DNA from: a virus
IMG/VR virus record: IMGVR_UViG_3300047457_000458
Location: 1-44,496 of that record
Length of the DNA: 44,496 bases
Strand: one strand, 5' to 3'
A program made the translations under genes and the position numbers. The notes beneath the pieces are model-generated. The model searched no databases, was not told where the DNA came from, and saw nothing but the letters and a program-made list of their open reading frames with translations. Numbering within the stretch: the stretch's first letter is position 1; the number at the start of each line of letters is the position of its first letter. Shown here in pieces: positions 26,843 through 34,320 of this stretch.

Positions 26843-27782
26843 TTTCGCAGGACCGGCCCGTCCGATAACCGCTAACGATGTGGCTGCTCAAGCTGTCTTT
26901 TACAATATCGAACTAGCCGCATTGCGTGCTGTCATGGCCGTTGAAAGCCGCAACAGCGGATACGACAGCAAGCGCAGGCCAATCATTTTATTTGAACCGC
27001 ATGTTTTCTGGCGCAACCTCTCAGGCGCTCAGCGCGACAAAGCCGTCCGACTTGGGTTGGCATACAAATCATGGGGCCAGCAGCCATATCCGGCTGGCTC
27101 TGATGCTCAATACAAGCGACTGGCAGAAGCAATCAAGATTAATGAGGAGTCGGCTTTCCGATCCATCAGCATCGGCATGGGCCAGGTCTTGGGCGAGAAT
27201 TACAAGGCTGCTGGATGCGAAAGCGCTCGGCAGATGTTTGAGCAGGCGGCTGTGAGTGAAGCAAATCAACTCCGTCATATGATAGGCTTCATCATCGCCA
27301 AAGGTCTGCGCGATGATTTGAACCGTCATGATTGGCGCGGGTTTGCCGCTGTCTATAATGGGCGCGGTCAGGTTGAGAAATACTCGAAATGGCTTGAACG
27401 CGAATACGAGAAATGGCGGCGCATTGTCTCCAAGCCGAGACGGGACTTGGACGTCCAAGACTTGCGAGACGCCGGGTCTAAGACAATTGCCGCCGCCGAT
27501 ACCGCGCAGAAAGCTGTTGCCATTGCATCCGTTGCTGGCCCGACTGCTGGCGTTGCGTTGGATGCGATCCAGACCGGCTTGGAGCCTGTGACAAAGGCTG
27601 TTCAGACGGCACAGCAAGCTCAGTCCGCATGGCAATGGATTTCCGAAAACTGGCAATTCCTCGCTGCGATTGCTCTTACGCTCGGCTTTGTCGTCGCCTG
27701 CTTCTTCGCATGGCGGGCCATCAAGGCTGTTGAGACTGAACGTGTCCAGAATGCCCGTGATGGCTTGAACACCAGGATTTAG
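26829..27782 (+). CDS. N-acetylmuramidase endolysin with C-terminal membrane segment
   Basis: Cuts the glycan strand of peptidoglycan at lysis. Residues about 15-200 match the DUF3380/PF11860 muramidase family: AVESRNSGYDSK (catalytic Glu39), ILFEPHVFWR, SISIGMGQVLGENYKAAGC and FAAVYNGRG. Residues 200-275 are an Ala-rich linker, and 277-295 are a hydrophobic segment (FLAAIALTLGFVVACFFAW) followed by a short basic tail. The C-terminal membrane anchor is unusual for soluble endolysins and implies a membrane-tethered enzyme or signal-arrest-release-like control from the C-terminus. The ATG lies within the previous gene. Confidence 0.88.
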   Translation: MTTNNFAGPARPITANDVAAQAVFYNIELAALRAVMAVESRNSGYDSKRRPIILFEPHVFWRNLSGAQRDKAVRLGLAYKSWGQQPYPAGSDAQYKRLAEAIKINEESAFRSISIGMGQVLGENYKAAGCESARQMFEQAAVSEANQLRHMIGFIIAKGLRDDLNRHDWRGFAAVYNGRGQVEKYSKWLEREYEKWRRIVSKPRRDLDVQDLRDAGSKTIAAADTAQKAVAIASVAGPTAGVALDAIQTGLEPVTKAVQTAQQAQSAWQWISENWQFLAAIALTLGFVVACFFAWRAIKAVETERVQNARDGLNTRI

Positions 27783-27785
27783 CCC

Positions 27786-28187
27786 ATGCCAGCAATCCTT
27801 CTAGCCATCATCAGCAGCCGCATCGGCCAGATTGGATTAGCCTTTCTCACTGGCTGGATGCTTGCCTGGTGGAAGACTGACGCATCGTGGCGGGAGACTG
27901 TCGCCAAGGAACGTGCGGCACAGGAATATGCCTTACAGGTTGAGCGCATCAGGCAGGACGCGGCAGCGCGTGAGATAGCCGCTGAAGCCACTAAGCGGCT
28001 GGAAGACGAACAAGCGTCTGTCGCTGAAATGGCCAAGCAAATTGAAGATTTAAAGCGGAGTGAGGCTAATGCGCCCAAGAACTGCCCTAGCTGTCGCGTT
28101 GATGACGACTTCGTTAACCGGATGCGCCAGCTCGATTCCGCTGGTCGAAAAGCCCGCCCTTCCCGTCCCGCCAAACACATTCGGTAA
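27786..28187 (+). CDS. Inner-membrane spanin (i-spanin, Rz-like)
   Basis: A 133-aa protein with one N-terminal membrane segment (about residues 8-28, GQIGLAFLTGWMLAWW) and a long periplasmic coiled coil (about 35-95), the type II topology of i-spanins. The C-terminal 35 residues have CPSC and a basic end. It lies directly after the endolysin, and its 3' half contains the o-spanin gene in another frame. Together they fuse inner and outer membranes in the last lysis step. Confidence 0.85.
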   Translation: MPAILLAIISSRIGQIGLAFLTGWMLAWWKTDASWRETVAKERAAQEYALQVERIRQDAAAREIAAEATKRLEDEQASVAEMAKQIEDLKRSEANAPKNCPSCRVDDDFVNRMRQLDSAGRKARPSRPAKHIR

Positions 28188-28332
28188 AGCGGTTCCCGTC
28201 CCGCCCGTAAAGCGCGGACAATCGGTCAAGGTATTCGCCGCCGAGAACCGTGCGGCTCTCCATCAAGCAAATCATCGACTGGACGCTGACGCGGCGTTCT
28301 ATGCCGGAGTCAGAGATGAATTCTCCAAGTGA
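28069..28332 (+). CDS. Outer-membrane spanin lipoprotein (o-spanin, Rz1-like)
   Basis: An 87-aa lipoprotein whose first 119 nt are nested in the i-spanin gene in another frame, as in lambda Rz/Rz1. The signal peptide ends with the lipobox LTGC (residues 16-19), and the mature part is Pro-rich at first (LVEKPALPVPPNTF, VPVPPVKRG), typical of o-spanins. The start is ATG 28069 with GGAG 8 nt upstream, rather than the in-frame GTG at 28060. Confidence 0.85.
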   Translation: MRPRTALAVALMTTSLTGCASSIPLVEKPALPVPPNTFGKAVPVPPVKRGQSVKVFAAENRAALHQANHRLDADAAFYAGVRDEFSK

Positions 28333-28732
28333 AGACCATGAAGAAGCAATCATGCGCCGTCGCTTTGACGAGTGGACGATTAAAGGGATTGCTCTGCTGA
28401 TACCGGCTGTTCTGTCGATATCCGGCTGGGCGTTCACGCTACAGGGCCGGATTCATGAGATAGCCGCCCAGCAAGCAGAGCGCGGGCCGCGTATCGTGGC
28501 AATCGAGCAAAAGCTGTCCACGCTGCTGGATATCGCACGCGACCCAGCTCCAAAGCCGGAAACAAAAGTCGAGATGCAGGCAATGAAAGAACAGATTAAC
28601 CGGCTGGATGAGCGCGTGAACAATCTTCATAATTATATCCTCGCTCTCCCTGTCAGGCCCGGCCCTTATTCCGCCCCGCCGTCAAAGCGTGGCGACTTGA
28701 AGCTGGATGAGTTTATCGAAAAGCGGCTTTGA
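28316..28732 (+). CDS. Membrane protein with coiled coil at the end of the lysis cassette
   Basis: A 138-aa protein with ATG at 28316 and GGAG 6 nt before it, overlapping the o-spanin end by 17 nt. A membrane segment at about residues 24-45 (GIALLIPAVLSISGWAF) is followed by a periplasmic coiled coil with RIVAIEQKLSTLLDIA and MKEQINRLDERVNNLHNY, and a Pro-rich C-terminus. No family was recognised; by place and topology it could be a holin, antiholin or extra spanin-like protein. Confidence 0.6.
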   Translation: MNSPSEDHEEAIMRRRFDEWTIKGIALLIPAVLSISGWAFTLQGRIHEIAAQQAERGPRIVAIEQKLSTLLDIARDPAPKPETKVEMQAMKEQINRLDERVNNLHNYILALPVRPGPYSAPPSKRGDLKLDEFIEKRL

Positions 28733-28960
28733 GTTTTCCCCGCTGTCCACAGGCTATGGTTAAGGCTGTAGGTTTGGCAGTCAATTTTGTGAACTGTTAG
28801 AAAACAATGGCAGTCAAAATTGCCTAACCTTTATGTATGTTATTGTTTTTATTATTACTCTTGCAGTCCCCTAGGGAGCGCCAGCCTTCAAAAAACATAC
28901 CGTTAAATCAATTAATTATGATGCGGTTAGGCAATTTCTGAAAATAGGTTAAGCAGTCTT
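28733..28960. other. Intergenic region with likely phage attachment site (attP)
   Basis: A 228-nt non-coding stretch between the lysis and integrase genes, the usual place of attP. It contains direct repeats TGGCAGTCAA at 28775-28784 and 28808-28817, and a 13-bp inverted pair AAATTGCCTAACC (28817-28829) and GGTTAGGCAATTT (28925-28937). A GGTTAAGCAGTC-like word lies near 28945. These look like integrase arm-type sites around a core; the TCCCCTAGGGA palindrome near 28868-28878 lies in the centre. The core sequence shared with the host cannot be identified from the window. Confidence 0.6.
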
Positions 28961-30007
28961 TTAGTCCGCTTTTGTTCCTATCAAGCCAAGTTCAAGCCTC
29001 AATATCGCCGATTCCGCCAGCCGTTCTTGGTCAGCGTCTTCAATATATCTTTGAGCCTCGCTCATCGTCTTATGGCCCAGCACAGCCATGATTTCCTTGG
29101 CCGAGCATCCGGCTTCCGCCAGTCGCCTACCAGCAGCCGAGCGCAGCCCGTGTGGCTGACATTCCAAAGGCAGACCCGCCGCCGTGATGGCGTCCCGCAA
29201 ATACTGGCTGAAGCCGTCCACCGTGAAGGGCTTTCCAAAAGCCGTATTCAAAATGGTGACATGCTCACGCGGAGCCGCGTCAAGGACCGCCCGCAACCTC
29301 TTGTCGAGCGGCAAGGTCAGTTTCGCGCCGGTCTTTTGCTGGATAACCCGCATGGTCCGCAGGGTCGTATCCGCCCAAGTCATTCGGTGAGCGTCTGACC
29401 GTCGCTGGCCCGTATAGAGCATAAGGGAAAAGGCCAGACGCTCCCGCGTTCCAATTGGCCAGCGAGCCTCAAATTGCGCTATTTCTGCCTCAGTCCATGC
29501 CCTGACTCGCCCGCTTTTTGGACGTTTGATGCCTTGGGACGGATCGTGAGTCAGCCATTTCTTTTTGATGGCGTGTCTGATAAGAACGCGCAGCATCTTC
29601 AAAAGCGCGAGCTTCTGTCCCGGCTTGTCCCTATAGGGGCACAAAATCTTTTCTTCGATGCGCTCTATGGTCAGGCCGGAAAGGCTGCGATGGCCGTGCT
29701 GTTCAGTCAGGATTTTCAACCGGGACTGATAGCCCGTCTTGGTCGTCGGTCGTAGGTCGTAATAGCCGTCCGATTGCTGATAGGACAGGATCAGCGCGCC
29801 AATCGTTCCGGCATCCGGCTTCTTTTTCTCTGCGCCAATAATGACGGACCCGCCCAAGGCTTCCGCATAGGCAATCTGAAACGCATCACTCCACAACGGA
29901 CCTGGAATGGCGATGCGTTTTTGTCCAGGCTTCCTGAAATAAATTCTCTTCTTTCCATGACGGTCATGGAAAGTCTCAACGTATTTCGGCTTGTCTGCGC
30001 TCATCAA
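28961..30007 (-). CDS. int: Tyrosine-recombinase integrase
   Basis: A 348-aa integrase that joins attP to the host attB. The C-terminal catalytic domain has the first Arg in MLYTGQRRSDAHRMTW, HGLR with His286 and Arg289, a second His at 312 (LGHKTMS) and the nucleophile Tyr321 (RYIEDADQ). The N-terminus carries an arm-binding domain (YVETFHDRHGKKRIYFR) and a core-binding SAM-like domain. It is the last gene of the leftward early operon, its start overlaps the excisionase-like gene by four bases, and it faces the attP region. Confidence 0.93.
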   Translation of the reverse strand: MMSADKPKYVETFHDRHGKKRIYFRKPGQKRIAIPGPLWSDAFQIAYAEALGGSVIIGAEKKKPDAGTIGALILSYQQSDGYYDLRPTTKTGYQSRLKILTEQHGHRSLSGLTIERIEEKILCPYRDKPGQKLALLKMLRVLIRHAIKKKWLTHDPSQGIKRPKSGRVRAWTEAEIAQFEARWPIGTRERLAFSLMLYTGQRRSDAHRMTWADTTLRTMRVIQQKTGAKLTLPLDKRLRAVLDAAPREHVTILNTAFGKPFTVDGFSQYLRDAITAAGLPLECQPHGLRSAAGRRLAEAGCSAKEIMAVLGHKTMSEAQRYIEDADQERLAESAILRLELGLIGTKAD

Positions 30008-30240
30008 TCGTCCCAGCTTGCATCCGGCTTGTCATGAACACCGTCATAGGGAAGACGATCAGCCATCGCGTCAAGGTCATCCCTGTCCCATACTTTGAAG
30101 CTATGCAGTAGCTTCGCGGGCGGCAAAAACCCGTCACGCACTAGCTTGTCAAAGCTGCTGGCAGAAATGTCGAGATAGGCGGCGGCGCGCTCACGGCGGA
30201 AAAGCCTTGGAGCGGAAATGGCACGTTGCGCGTTAGCCAT
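30004..30240 (-). CDS. xis: Excisionase-like DNA-binding protein
   Basis: A 78-aa winged-HTH protein of the AlpA/excisionase type: LFRRERAAAYLDISASSFDK (HTH), LVRDGFLPPAKLL and the wing FKVWDRDDLDAMADRL. It is translated just before the integrase (ATGA overlap), the normal place of a recombination directionality factor. The start at 30240 is supported by GGGAGAAGGGG directly upstream. Confidence 0.75.
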   Translation of the reverse strand: MANAQRAISAPRLFRRERAAAYLDISASSFDKLVRDGFLPPAKLLHSFKVWDRDDLDAMADRLPYDGVHDKPDASWDD

Positions 30241-30739
30241 CCCCTTCTCCCGTCTCCTTCAGCGCGGCGCGGGCGCGGCGTAGGTCATTGGTCATTTCCA
30301 TAATCGCCGGATCAGTGTCGTCTTTCGTTTCAAACGACCATTGCGCGAACGGCTCCAGCGCCTCGCGCAGCTTGGCTTGCTTGGCCGCGTAGACGACGCA
30401 CTTACCCATTAACTCATCAATGCGCTCGTCTTTTTTGGTCGTGCGCTCCCGCTCGGCGGCGAGTTCGGCTTCAACTGTCTCTACTCGTTTACGCCATCCT
30501 TCAATCGCAGCGTCGTGGTTACAAACGGTAGCGTGAAGCTCGGCGCGGAGACGTGCAACTTCGTCTTCCAGAACTTCAATCAGCCTAATGTGGCCATCAA
30601 CCGCAGCGCGCTCTTTCTCTATTTCGTCTGCGGCCTGTCGCATCCTGTCCTTGACTTGCGCCCACTCCAACCCCCCCATATCGGCAGGGTTGTCAGGCAT
30701 AGGCATCCGCAGGACGCCGAGTAGCATCACGTCACTCAT
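30233..30739 (-). CDS. Coiled-coil early protein (paralogue 1 of 3)
   Basis: A 168-aa protein with a long coiled coil (about residues 25-120, many EVARLRAEL and VEAELAAERERT heptads) and the C-terminal motif RRARAALKETGEGDG. The last codons (ALKET) are written by CTGAAGGAGAC and double as the ribosome site of the following xis-like gene. Two neighbours share this end. The function is unknown; similar coiled-coil proteins are common in early operons of alphaproteobacterial phages. Confidence 0.65.
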   Translation of the reverse strand: MSDVMLLGVLRMPMPDNPADMGGLEWAQVKDRMRQAADEIEKERAAVDGHIRLIEVLEDEVARLRAELHATVCNHDAAIEGWRKRVETVEAELAAERERTTKKDERIDELMGKCVVYAAKQAKLREALEPFAQWSFETKDDTDPAIMEMTNDLRRARAALKETGEGDG

Positions 30740-31043
30740 CCCCGTCTCCTTTCAGCGCGGCCTCGATGGGGTTCGGCCACGGCGGATCACCGTAAAGCGT
30801 CTGTGCCGTCATTTGCGCGCATTCCATCATGTCAGACATAGCCTCGCGCGAGCCAGTGTATTGATGCTCAATCAGCGCATCCCACCGCAGCAGCAACGCG
30901 CGCATGGCGTCACGCTCTTCCCTGAAAGTCTCTGCCTGATCCACGGCGCATTGCTTCGCCTCCCGCTCGGCAGCGAGCTCTGCTTTCATTTCGTCCCGTG
31001 CGCTGGCGTAGCCTTCTGTCCAGCCTGTGTGCCACTCACTCAT
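30732..31043 (-). CDS. Coiled-coil early protein (paralogue 2 of 3)
   Basis: A 103-aa protein with a central helix (RDEMKAELAAEREAKQCAV) and the C-terminus IEAALKGDGDE. ATG 31043 follows AGGAGACGAGTG, which also codes the end of the upstream gene. An ATG lies one codon inside an in-frame GTG at 31046. Function unknown. Confidence 0.6.
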   Translation of the reverse strand: MSEWHTGWTEGYASARDEMKAELAAEREAKQCAVDQAETFREERDAMRALLLRWDALIEHQYTGSREAMSDMMECAQMTAQTLYGDPPWPNPIEAALKGDGDE

Positions 31044-31341
31044 CACTCGTCTCCTTCAAAGCGGCGCGGATACGGCGAGCCATATCGTCATCCCACCCAT
31101 CCAAAGCTATTGCGGCGTCCTCCAGCGCCTCGCGCAGCTTGGCGACCTTCGCGAGGGCGAAGTCACGCTCACGGACCGCTTTCGCTTCTGCAAGGTCAGC
31201 TTTGTTCCACGCCTCACGCTCGGCGGCGAGTTCGGCGCGCAGGCGTTCAATCTCTGCGATTGCTTCTTCAACCCGCGCTTTTGACATCAGCGCAGCAGGA
31301 TCGTCAGGATATTTCTGGAGATATTTCACAATATCAATCAC
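31036..31341 (-). CDS. Coiled-coil early protein (paralogue 3 of 3)
   Basis: A 101-aa protein with a GTG start at 31341 that overlaps the upstream TGA (GTGA). A helical region (ARVEEAIAEIERLRAELAAE) precedes KLREALEDAAIALDG and the shared end RRIRAALKETSDE. The same KLREALE element occurs in paralogue 1, which supports common descent. Function unknown. Confidence 0.6.
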   Translation of the reverse strand: MIDIVKYLQKYPDDPAALMSKARVEEAIAEIERLRAELAAEREAWNKADLAEAKAVRERDFALAKVAKLREALEDAAIALDGWDDDMARRIRAALKETSDE

Positions 31342-31433
31342 CGCAAATCCTCCCTAATAATCCTAACCAGATACGCAACGAACGCAGCTACAAACCCGCA
31401 CACAACAACAGCCGCGAAAAATTCGTCGCTCAT
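31338..31433 (-). CDS. Tiny membrane protein, 31 aa
   Basis: ATG at 31433 lies four bases after the stop of the LuxR-like gene, and its TGA overlaps the next GTG. The peptide has MSDEFF, a clear hydrophobic helix (AAVVVCGFVAAFVAYLV) and a basic end (RIIREDLR), consistent with a single-pass inner-membrane protein. Operon packing makes a chance ORF less likely. Confidence 0.5.
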   Translation of the reverse strand: MSDEFFAAVVVCGFVAAFVAYLVRIIREDLR

Positions 31434-31437
31434 CTGT

Positions 31438-31671
31438 TCAGCCTTTCACGCCAGCCATGTTGACGGCTTCAGCCAGGGAATTAACGTAGAGCTTTTCTCG
31501 GATTGACTGCGAGTATTTGGCGACAGACTTGGGCGAGATTTCCATCATCTCAGCAATATCGTGAAACGACTTCCCAGGATTATCGGCGTAAACCTCCAGC
31601 AGTTTTTTCTCTGCGCGCGAAAGCTCGTTCAAGTCGCGCAAGACAATTCCATGCACGAAACCCATTCTCAT
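31438..31671 (-). CDS. Stand-alone LuxR-type HTH regulator
   Basis: A 77-aa protein made almost entirely of a GerE/LuxR DNA-binding domain: LSRAEKKLLEVYADNPGKS, then FHDIAEMMEISPKSVAKYSQ (HTH) and SIREKLYVNSLAEAVNMA. There is no signal-sensing domain. Its start overlaps the upstream stop (ATGA). It may regulate phage genes or modulate host quorum-type regulators; nothing in the sequence decides. Confidence 0.72.
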   Translation of the reverse strand: MRMGFVHGIVLRDLNELSRAEKKLLEVYADNPGKSFHDIAEMMEISPKSVAKYSQSIREKLYVNSLAEAVNMAGVKG

Positions 31672-31973
31672 CTCCAGCGATGTCGGCGGTGGCGATAATG
31701 ACGACGGCGCGGCTGTTCTTCCGCGTCGTCTTCCTTTGCTGATACTTGCTCAACTTCGGGCGTATCATCTGCCCGCTGGCGTTCTTCAACAGGCCAGTTC
31801 AGCGGGACAGGCGGCATGACAACCCGCACTTCAGGCGCCGGGAAATATCGGATTACTTCCGTTGTTTGCGGGCAATGCGTATGCGGCTCAATCATGCCGA
31901 GATGCCACGCAAGGCCAGCAAATGCGAGAGTAGCGCCGATGATTACCGTCGCCTGCGGAATGCCGTCGCTCAC
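31668..31973 (-). CDS. Single-pass membrane protein with basic C-terminus
   Basis: A 101-aa protein with an N-terminal hydrophobic segment (about residues 8-25, ATVIIGATLAFAGLAWHL), a Pro-rich periplasmic or cytoplasmic middle (RVVMPPVPLNWPVEE), and a C-terminus of Arg/His repeats (RRRHYRHRRHRWR). Function unknown. It is coupled to both neighbours by ATGA overlaps. Confidence 0.55.
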   Translation of the reverse strand: MSDGIPQATVIIGATLAFAGLAWHLGMIEPHTHCPQTTEVIRYFPAPEVRVVMPPVPLNWPVEERQRADDTPEVEQVSAKEDDAEEQPRRRHYRHRRHRWR

Positions 31974-32230
31974 TCTGCGGCGTCCTGAACTTCAAGACGA
32001 CGCGCCAGCACTTCGCGTATCATCGGCTTCTGGCGTTCAATCTGGTGAACGTCGCCAGATTCCTTTTTCTCCCTAGCGGCATTCGCCAGAAGCTCTTGAG
32101 CGCGCGAGCCAATGTAATCTTGGAATGCTTTAAGGTCGCCTGCAAAGGCTGGCTCGCTCTGACCGCCAAGCCACACAACAAGTCCACCATCACGGGCAGC
32201 GCAAAGCGTCATCTCAGTCGTCGTCGTCAT
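31970..32230 (-). CDS. Early protein of unknown function
   Basis: An 86-aa protein. ATG 32230 is chosen because GGAG lies 8 nt upstream, giving the start MTTTTEMTLCAARDGGL. A longer start at 32281 would run into the upstream HNH gene end. It has a beta start and a helical second half (LKAFQDYIGSRAQELLANAA). No family recognised. Confidence 0.5.
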   Translation of the reverse strand: MTTTTEMTLCAARDGGLVVWLGGQSEPAFAGDLKAFQDYIGSRAQELLANAAREKKESGDVHQIERQKPMIREVLARRLEVQDAAE

Positions 32231-32243
32231 CTCAGTTTCTCCT

Positions 32244-32612
32244 TCAATTTTGGTCTTGGTAAATTGGTCGGCGCGGCACAACCTTTGTTAATGAAAGGTC
32301 GGCTGCCTTTTCTCTTTTTCGGCCCGAAAACGATTGACGAGCATTTTTCCGAATGCCCAGAGTTCGTGCCTCACACCGCTTCGCTTTTGCGATATGCGCA
32401 ACATCAACTTTCGTTTTCCCCTTGTGACATTGCGGACACGCAACAACGCAATTTGCCAATGTCGGTTGGCCCCCAAGCCCGTCTGGAATTCCATGGTCAA
32501 ACTCCACTGTTTTTGTCGGCAATCCGCAGATTTCGCAGTAAATGACGGAATCACGCATTGCCCGCTTTACGGCGGCTACCTTTACTGAGCGGGGGAATTC
32601 ACGCCGAGCCAC
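32244..32612 (-). CDS. HNH endonuclease
   Basis: A 122-aa protein with an HNH nuclease domain: YCEICGLPTKTVEFDHGIPD gives the first zinc-type CxxC and the catalytic His, followed by GGQPTLANCVVACPQCH with the Asn and second CxxC. The start is GTG 32612, overlapping the upstream TAG (TAGTG) with GAGGAAG 5 nt before it. It may be a DNA-processing nuclease of the early operon or a homing-type enzyme; its context among recombination genes favours the former. Confidence 0.82.
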   Translation of the reverse strand: MARREFPRSVKVAAVKRAMRDSVIYCEICGLPTKTVEFDHGIPDGLGGQPTLANCVVACPQCHKGKTKVDVAHIAKAKRCEARTLGIRKNARQSFSGRKREKAADLSLTKVVPRRPIYQDQN

Positions 32613-32914
32613 TACATCTTCCTCTCGGCGCGGGCGTTGGCTTCTGCGGACTGCCATTCGGAATGCCGCATCCGTAACCAATCCACTTTGACGCGGGCTA
32701 GGTTAGCTTCCTTGCGAGCATTCACCATCGCTTTAATAAACTCTCGCCACTCAGCGGACGCCTTCACTGTCATTTCTGCGCGGCTGACAGGCATGTCGCC
32801 AAGTTCAGCCATGCGCTGGGAAAGGACAGATGACTTGGTTTCTTCGAGAAGGTTCGCCGCAGCGTCCTTTTCTACCCAATCTTTTGCGGCTAACCGGAAT
32901 CTCTCGCTCAGCAT
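32612..32914 (-). CDS. Early helical protein of unknown function
   Basis: A 100-aa, mostly helical, charged protein starting MLSERFRLAAKDWVEKDAAA and ending EANARAERKM. The ATG 32914 overlaps the upstream stop (TGATG); a GTG three codons earlier is also possible. It lies between the OB-fold-like protein and the HNH nuclease in a DNA-recombination cluster, and similar proteins accompany single-strand annealing proteins in related phages. Function unknown. Confidence 0.55.
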   Translation of the reverse strand: MLSERFRLAAKDWVEKDAAANLLEETKSSVLSQRMAELGDMPVSRAEMTVKASAEWREFIKAMVNARKEANLARVKVDWLRMRHSEWQSAEANARAERKM

Positions 32915-33192
32915 CAGCGCCACTCAAAGGTGAATGGGACGTCATCGTCTAGCTGGACAGACAACGGGCCTTCATAAGCAGGCTGCGGCTGGCTTTGTCG
33001 CGCTTCATCCACGCTTTTGAACGAAAGCGACTGCCACGGGTTGCCGTTCTTGTCTTTCTTCGTCCAAGCGCTGACGTAATACATTCTCCCGCCTATCATG
33101 GCCTTGCCTTTGGCGTTCGGATGAGTGTCCTTCTCTCTCTTGTCATTCTTGAAAAGCGAGCCGGAATTATCTCTCTGTTCGTAGTTGCTCAC
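32914..33192 (-). CDS. Small DUF736/OB-fold-like protein near recombinase
   Basis: A 92-aa protein with GTG start 33192 (GGAG 9 nt upstream), beginning with the phage-typical SNYEQRDNSGSLFKND and followed by GGRMYYVSAWTKKD and WQSLSFKSVDEARQ, then an acidic tail LDDDVPFTFEWR. The strand pattern and acidic tail resemble small single-strand-binding or DUF736-type proteins. It directly follows the annealing protein gene, which agrees with a ssDNA role, but this is inferred. Confidence 0.6.
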   Translation of the reverse strand: MSNYEQRDNSGSLFKNDKREKDTHPNAKGKAMIGGRMYYVSAWTKKDKNGNPWQSLSFKSVDEARQSQPQPAYEGPLSVQLDDDVPFTFEWR

Positions 33193-33193
33193 G

Positions 33194-33814
33194 TTACTGT
33201 TCTCCGGTGAGTTTATTGAAATGCACGTTGTATGCTGACGAAACGGACTTGACGTCCTCTGGAAACAGCTTTTTGACGGCCTCTCCGTTCTGTTCCTTCC
33301 ACGCTGACAGATCGACAATATTCTTGGCCATCTTCAGAGCTTCAATGAACATCGACGCGGTTTCGCGCGACCATTTTGCACTTGCGTCTTCAGGCTTTGA
33401 ATTGCGAACTCTTGCTGGCGTTTCAGATTTATTCGCGGCCTCGCCATCATCATCCTCGCCCGCAATGCCGACCAAAGAGAACAAGGCATAGCGTCTGGCG
33501 TAGGTAAGAGCGGACCCCACTTCTTGTGGTTTTGCGGGGAAGCGACAGGCGGGAAACTCGGATTCAAACCACTGCCCAGAAACATGAGACAGGCGCGTGT
33601 CAACCATAAGGACTTCACCGTCGAGGCGCGTAGCCTGAGAATATGCGAGTCCATTTTTCGCAAGCGGCGCACGGATGGCGTTAATGCCGCTCGCAAGGTC
33701 AGCGTAGGACGCTCTGAAATGGGGGTTCTGAGCTTCTTTGGCTGGGTTGGTGATTTCACCTTGAGCCTTTGCGAGTGCTGCTGAAATCTCATTTGTAAGC
33801 TCGCTAGTCTTCAT
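33194..33814 (-). CDS. erf: ERF-family single-strand annealing protein
   Basis: A 206-aa recombinase that anneals complementary single strands and helps circularise or repair phage DNA. The ERF core is clear: NPHFRASYADLASGINAIRA, PLAKNGLAYSQAT, TRLSHVSGQWFESEFPA and the conserved GSALTYARRYALFSLVGIAG with an acidic DDDGEA after it. The C-terminal third is a variable helical domain. The ATG overlaps the upstream stop and has GAGG before it. Confidence 0.9.
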   Translation of the reverse strand: MKTSELTNEISAALAKAQGEITNPAKEAQNPHFRASYADLASGINAIRAPLAKNGLAYSQATRLDGEVLMVDTRLSHVSGQWFESEFPACRFPAKPQEVGSALTYARRYALFSLVGIAGEDDDGEAANKSETPARVRNSKPEDASAKWSRETASMFIEALKMAKNIVDLSAWKEQNGEAVKKLFPEDVKSVSSAYNVHFNKLTGEQ

Positions 33815-34320
33815 TTCGTCCTCACAGATATGTTCTGACCGCCGTTGGTCTTGTGCGCGAAAGGCAAATCGCCTTTATCAAGCGCTTCCTTGACGGCTGC
33901 GCGGTTCCACGAATAGCTGGTCTTAACCGTCACGAATTCTTCCGGCGCTTCATGCGGTTCGCATGTGTATTGAATGCCAGCCGGGTTATTCCGCAGCGAT
34001 ATGGTTACGTCGGCTTCTTCCAGCTTTTTCATGCCAGACTCGGCCATTGCCCAAGCAGCTTTTGCCCGCTTACTTGCCGAGCGCTGCTTGTATCGAGACA
34101 GGCGCTCGCTGAGTTCATCAATCATGCTACCCAGTGCATCCATGCGGGCTTCGTCTGCCCTGGCGCTGCGGACCAATGCCACGATGGCTTCAGACAGGCT
34201 GGTAATGCCTTCAATAGTGCCGATGATAAACGGATCGTCAGGCTCCAATCCTTCCTGCTCGGCAAGCTGTTCCTTGAGCGCGCGGAAGATTGCCAGCTCA
34301 GTTGAGATATCATTTGGCAT
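33811..34320 (-). CDS. Siphovirus Gp157-like protein
   Basis: A 169-aa protein of the Gp157 family (PF05565), frequently located beside phage annealing or nuclease genes. The N-terminus is helical, the middle has SKRAKAAWAMAESGMKKLEE, then DVTISLRNNPAGIQYTCEP, and the end EALDKGDLPFAHKTNGGQNI is the family-typical C-terminal strand. Linked to phage resistance in streptococci by name only; its biochemical role is unknown. The gene overlaps its upstream neighbour by 11 nt. Confidence 0.8.
   Translation of the reverse strand: MPNDISTELAIFRALKEQLAEQEGLEPDDPFIIGTIEGITSLSEAIVALVRSARADEARMDALGSMIDELSERLSRYKQRSASKRAKAAWAMAESGMKKLEEADVTISLRNNPAGIQYTCEPHEAPEEFVTVKTSYSWNRAAVKEALDKGDLPFAHKTNGGQNISVRTK

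Noticed and set aside
30588-31463. Plus-strand 291-codon frame opposite the coiled-coil genes
   Set aside because: It is the antisense shadow of three coupled minus-strand genes with good ribosome sites, and its sequence is low-complexity.
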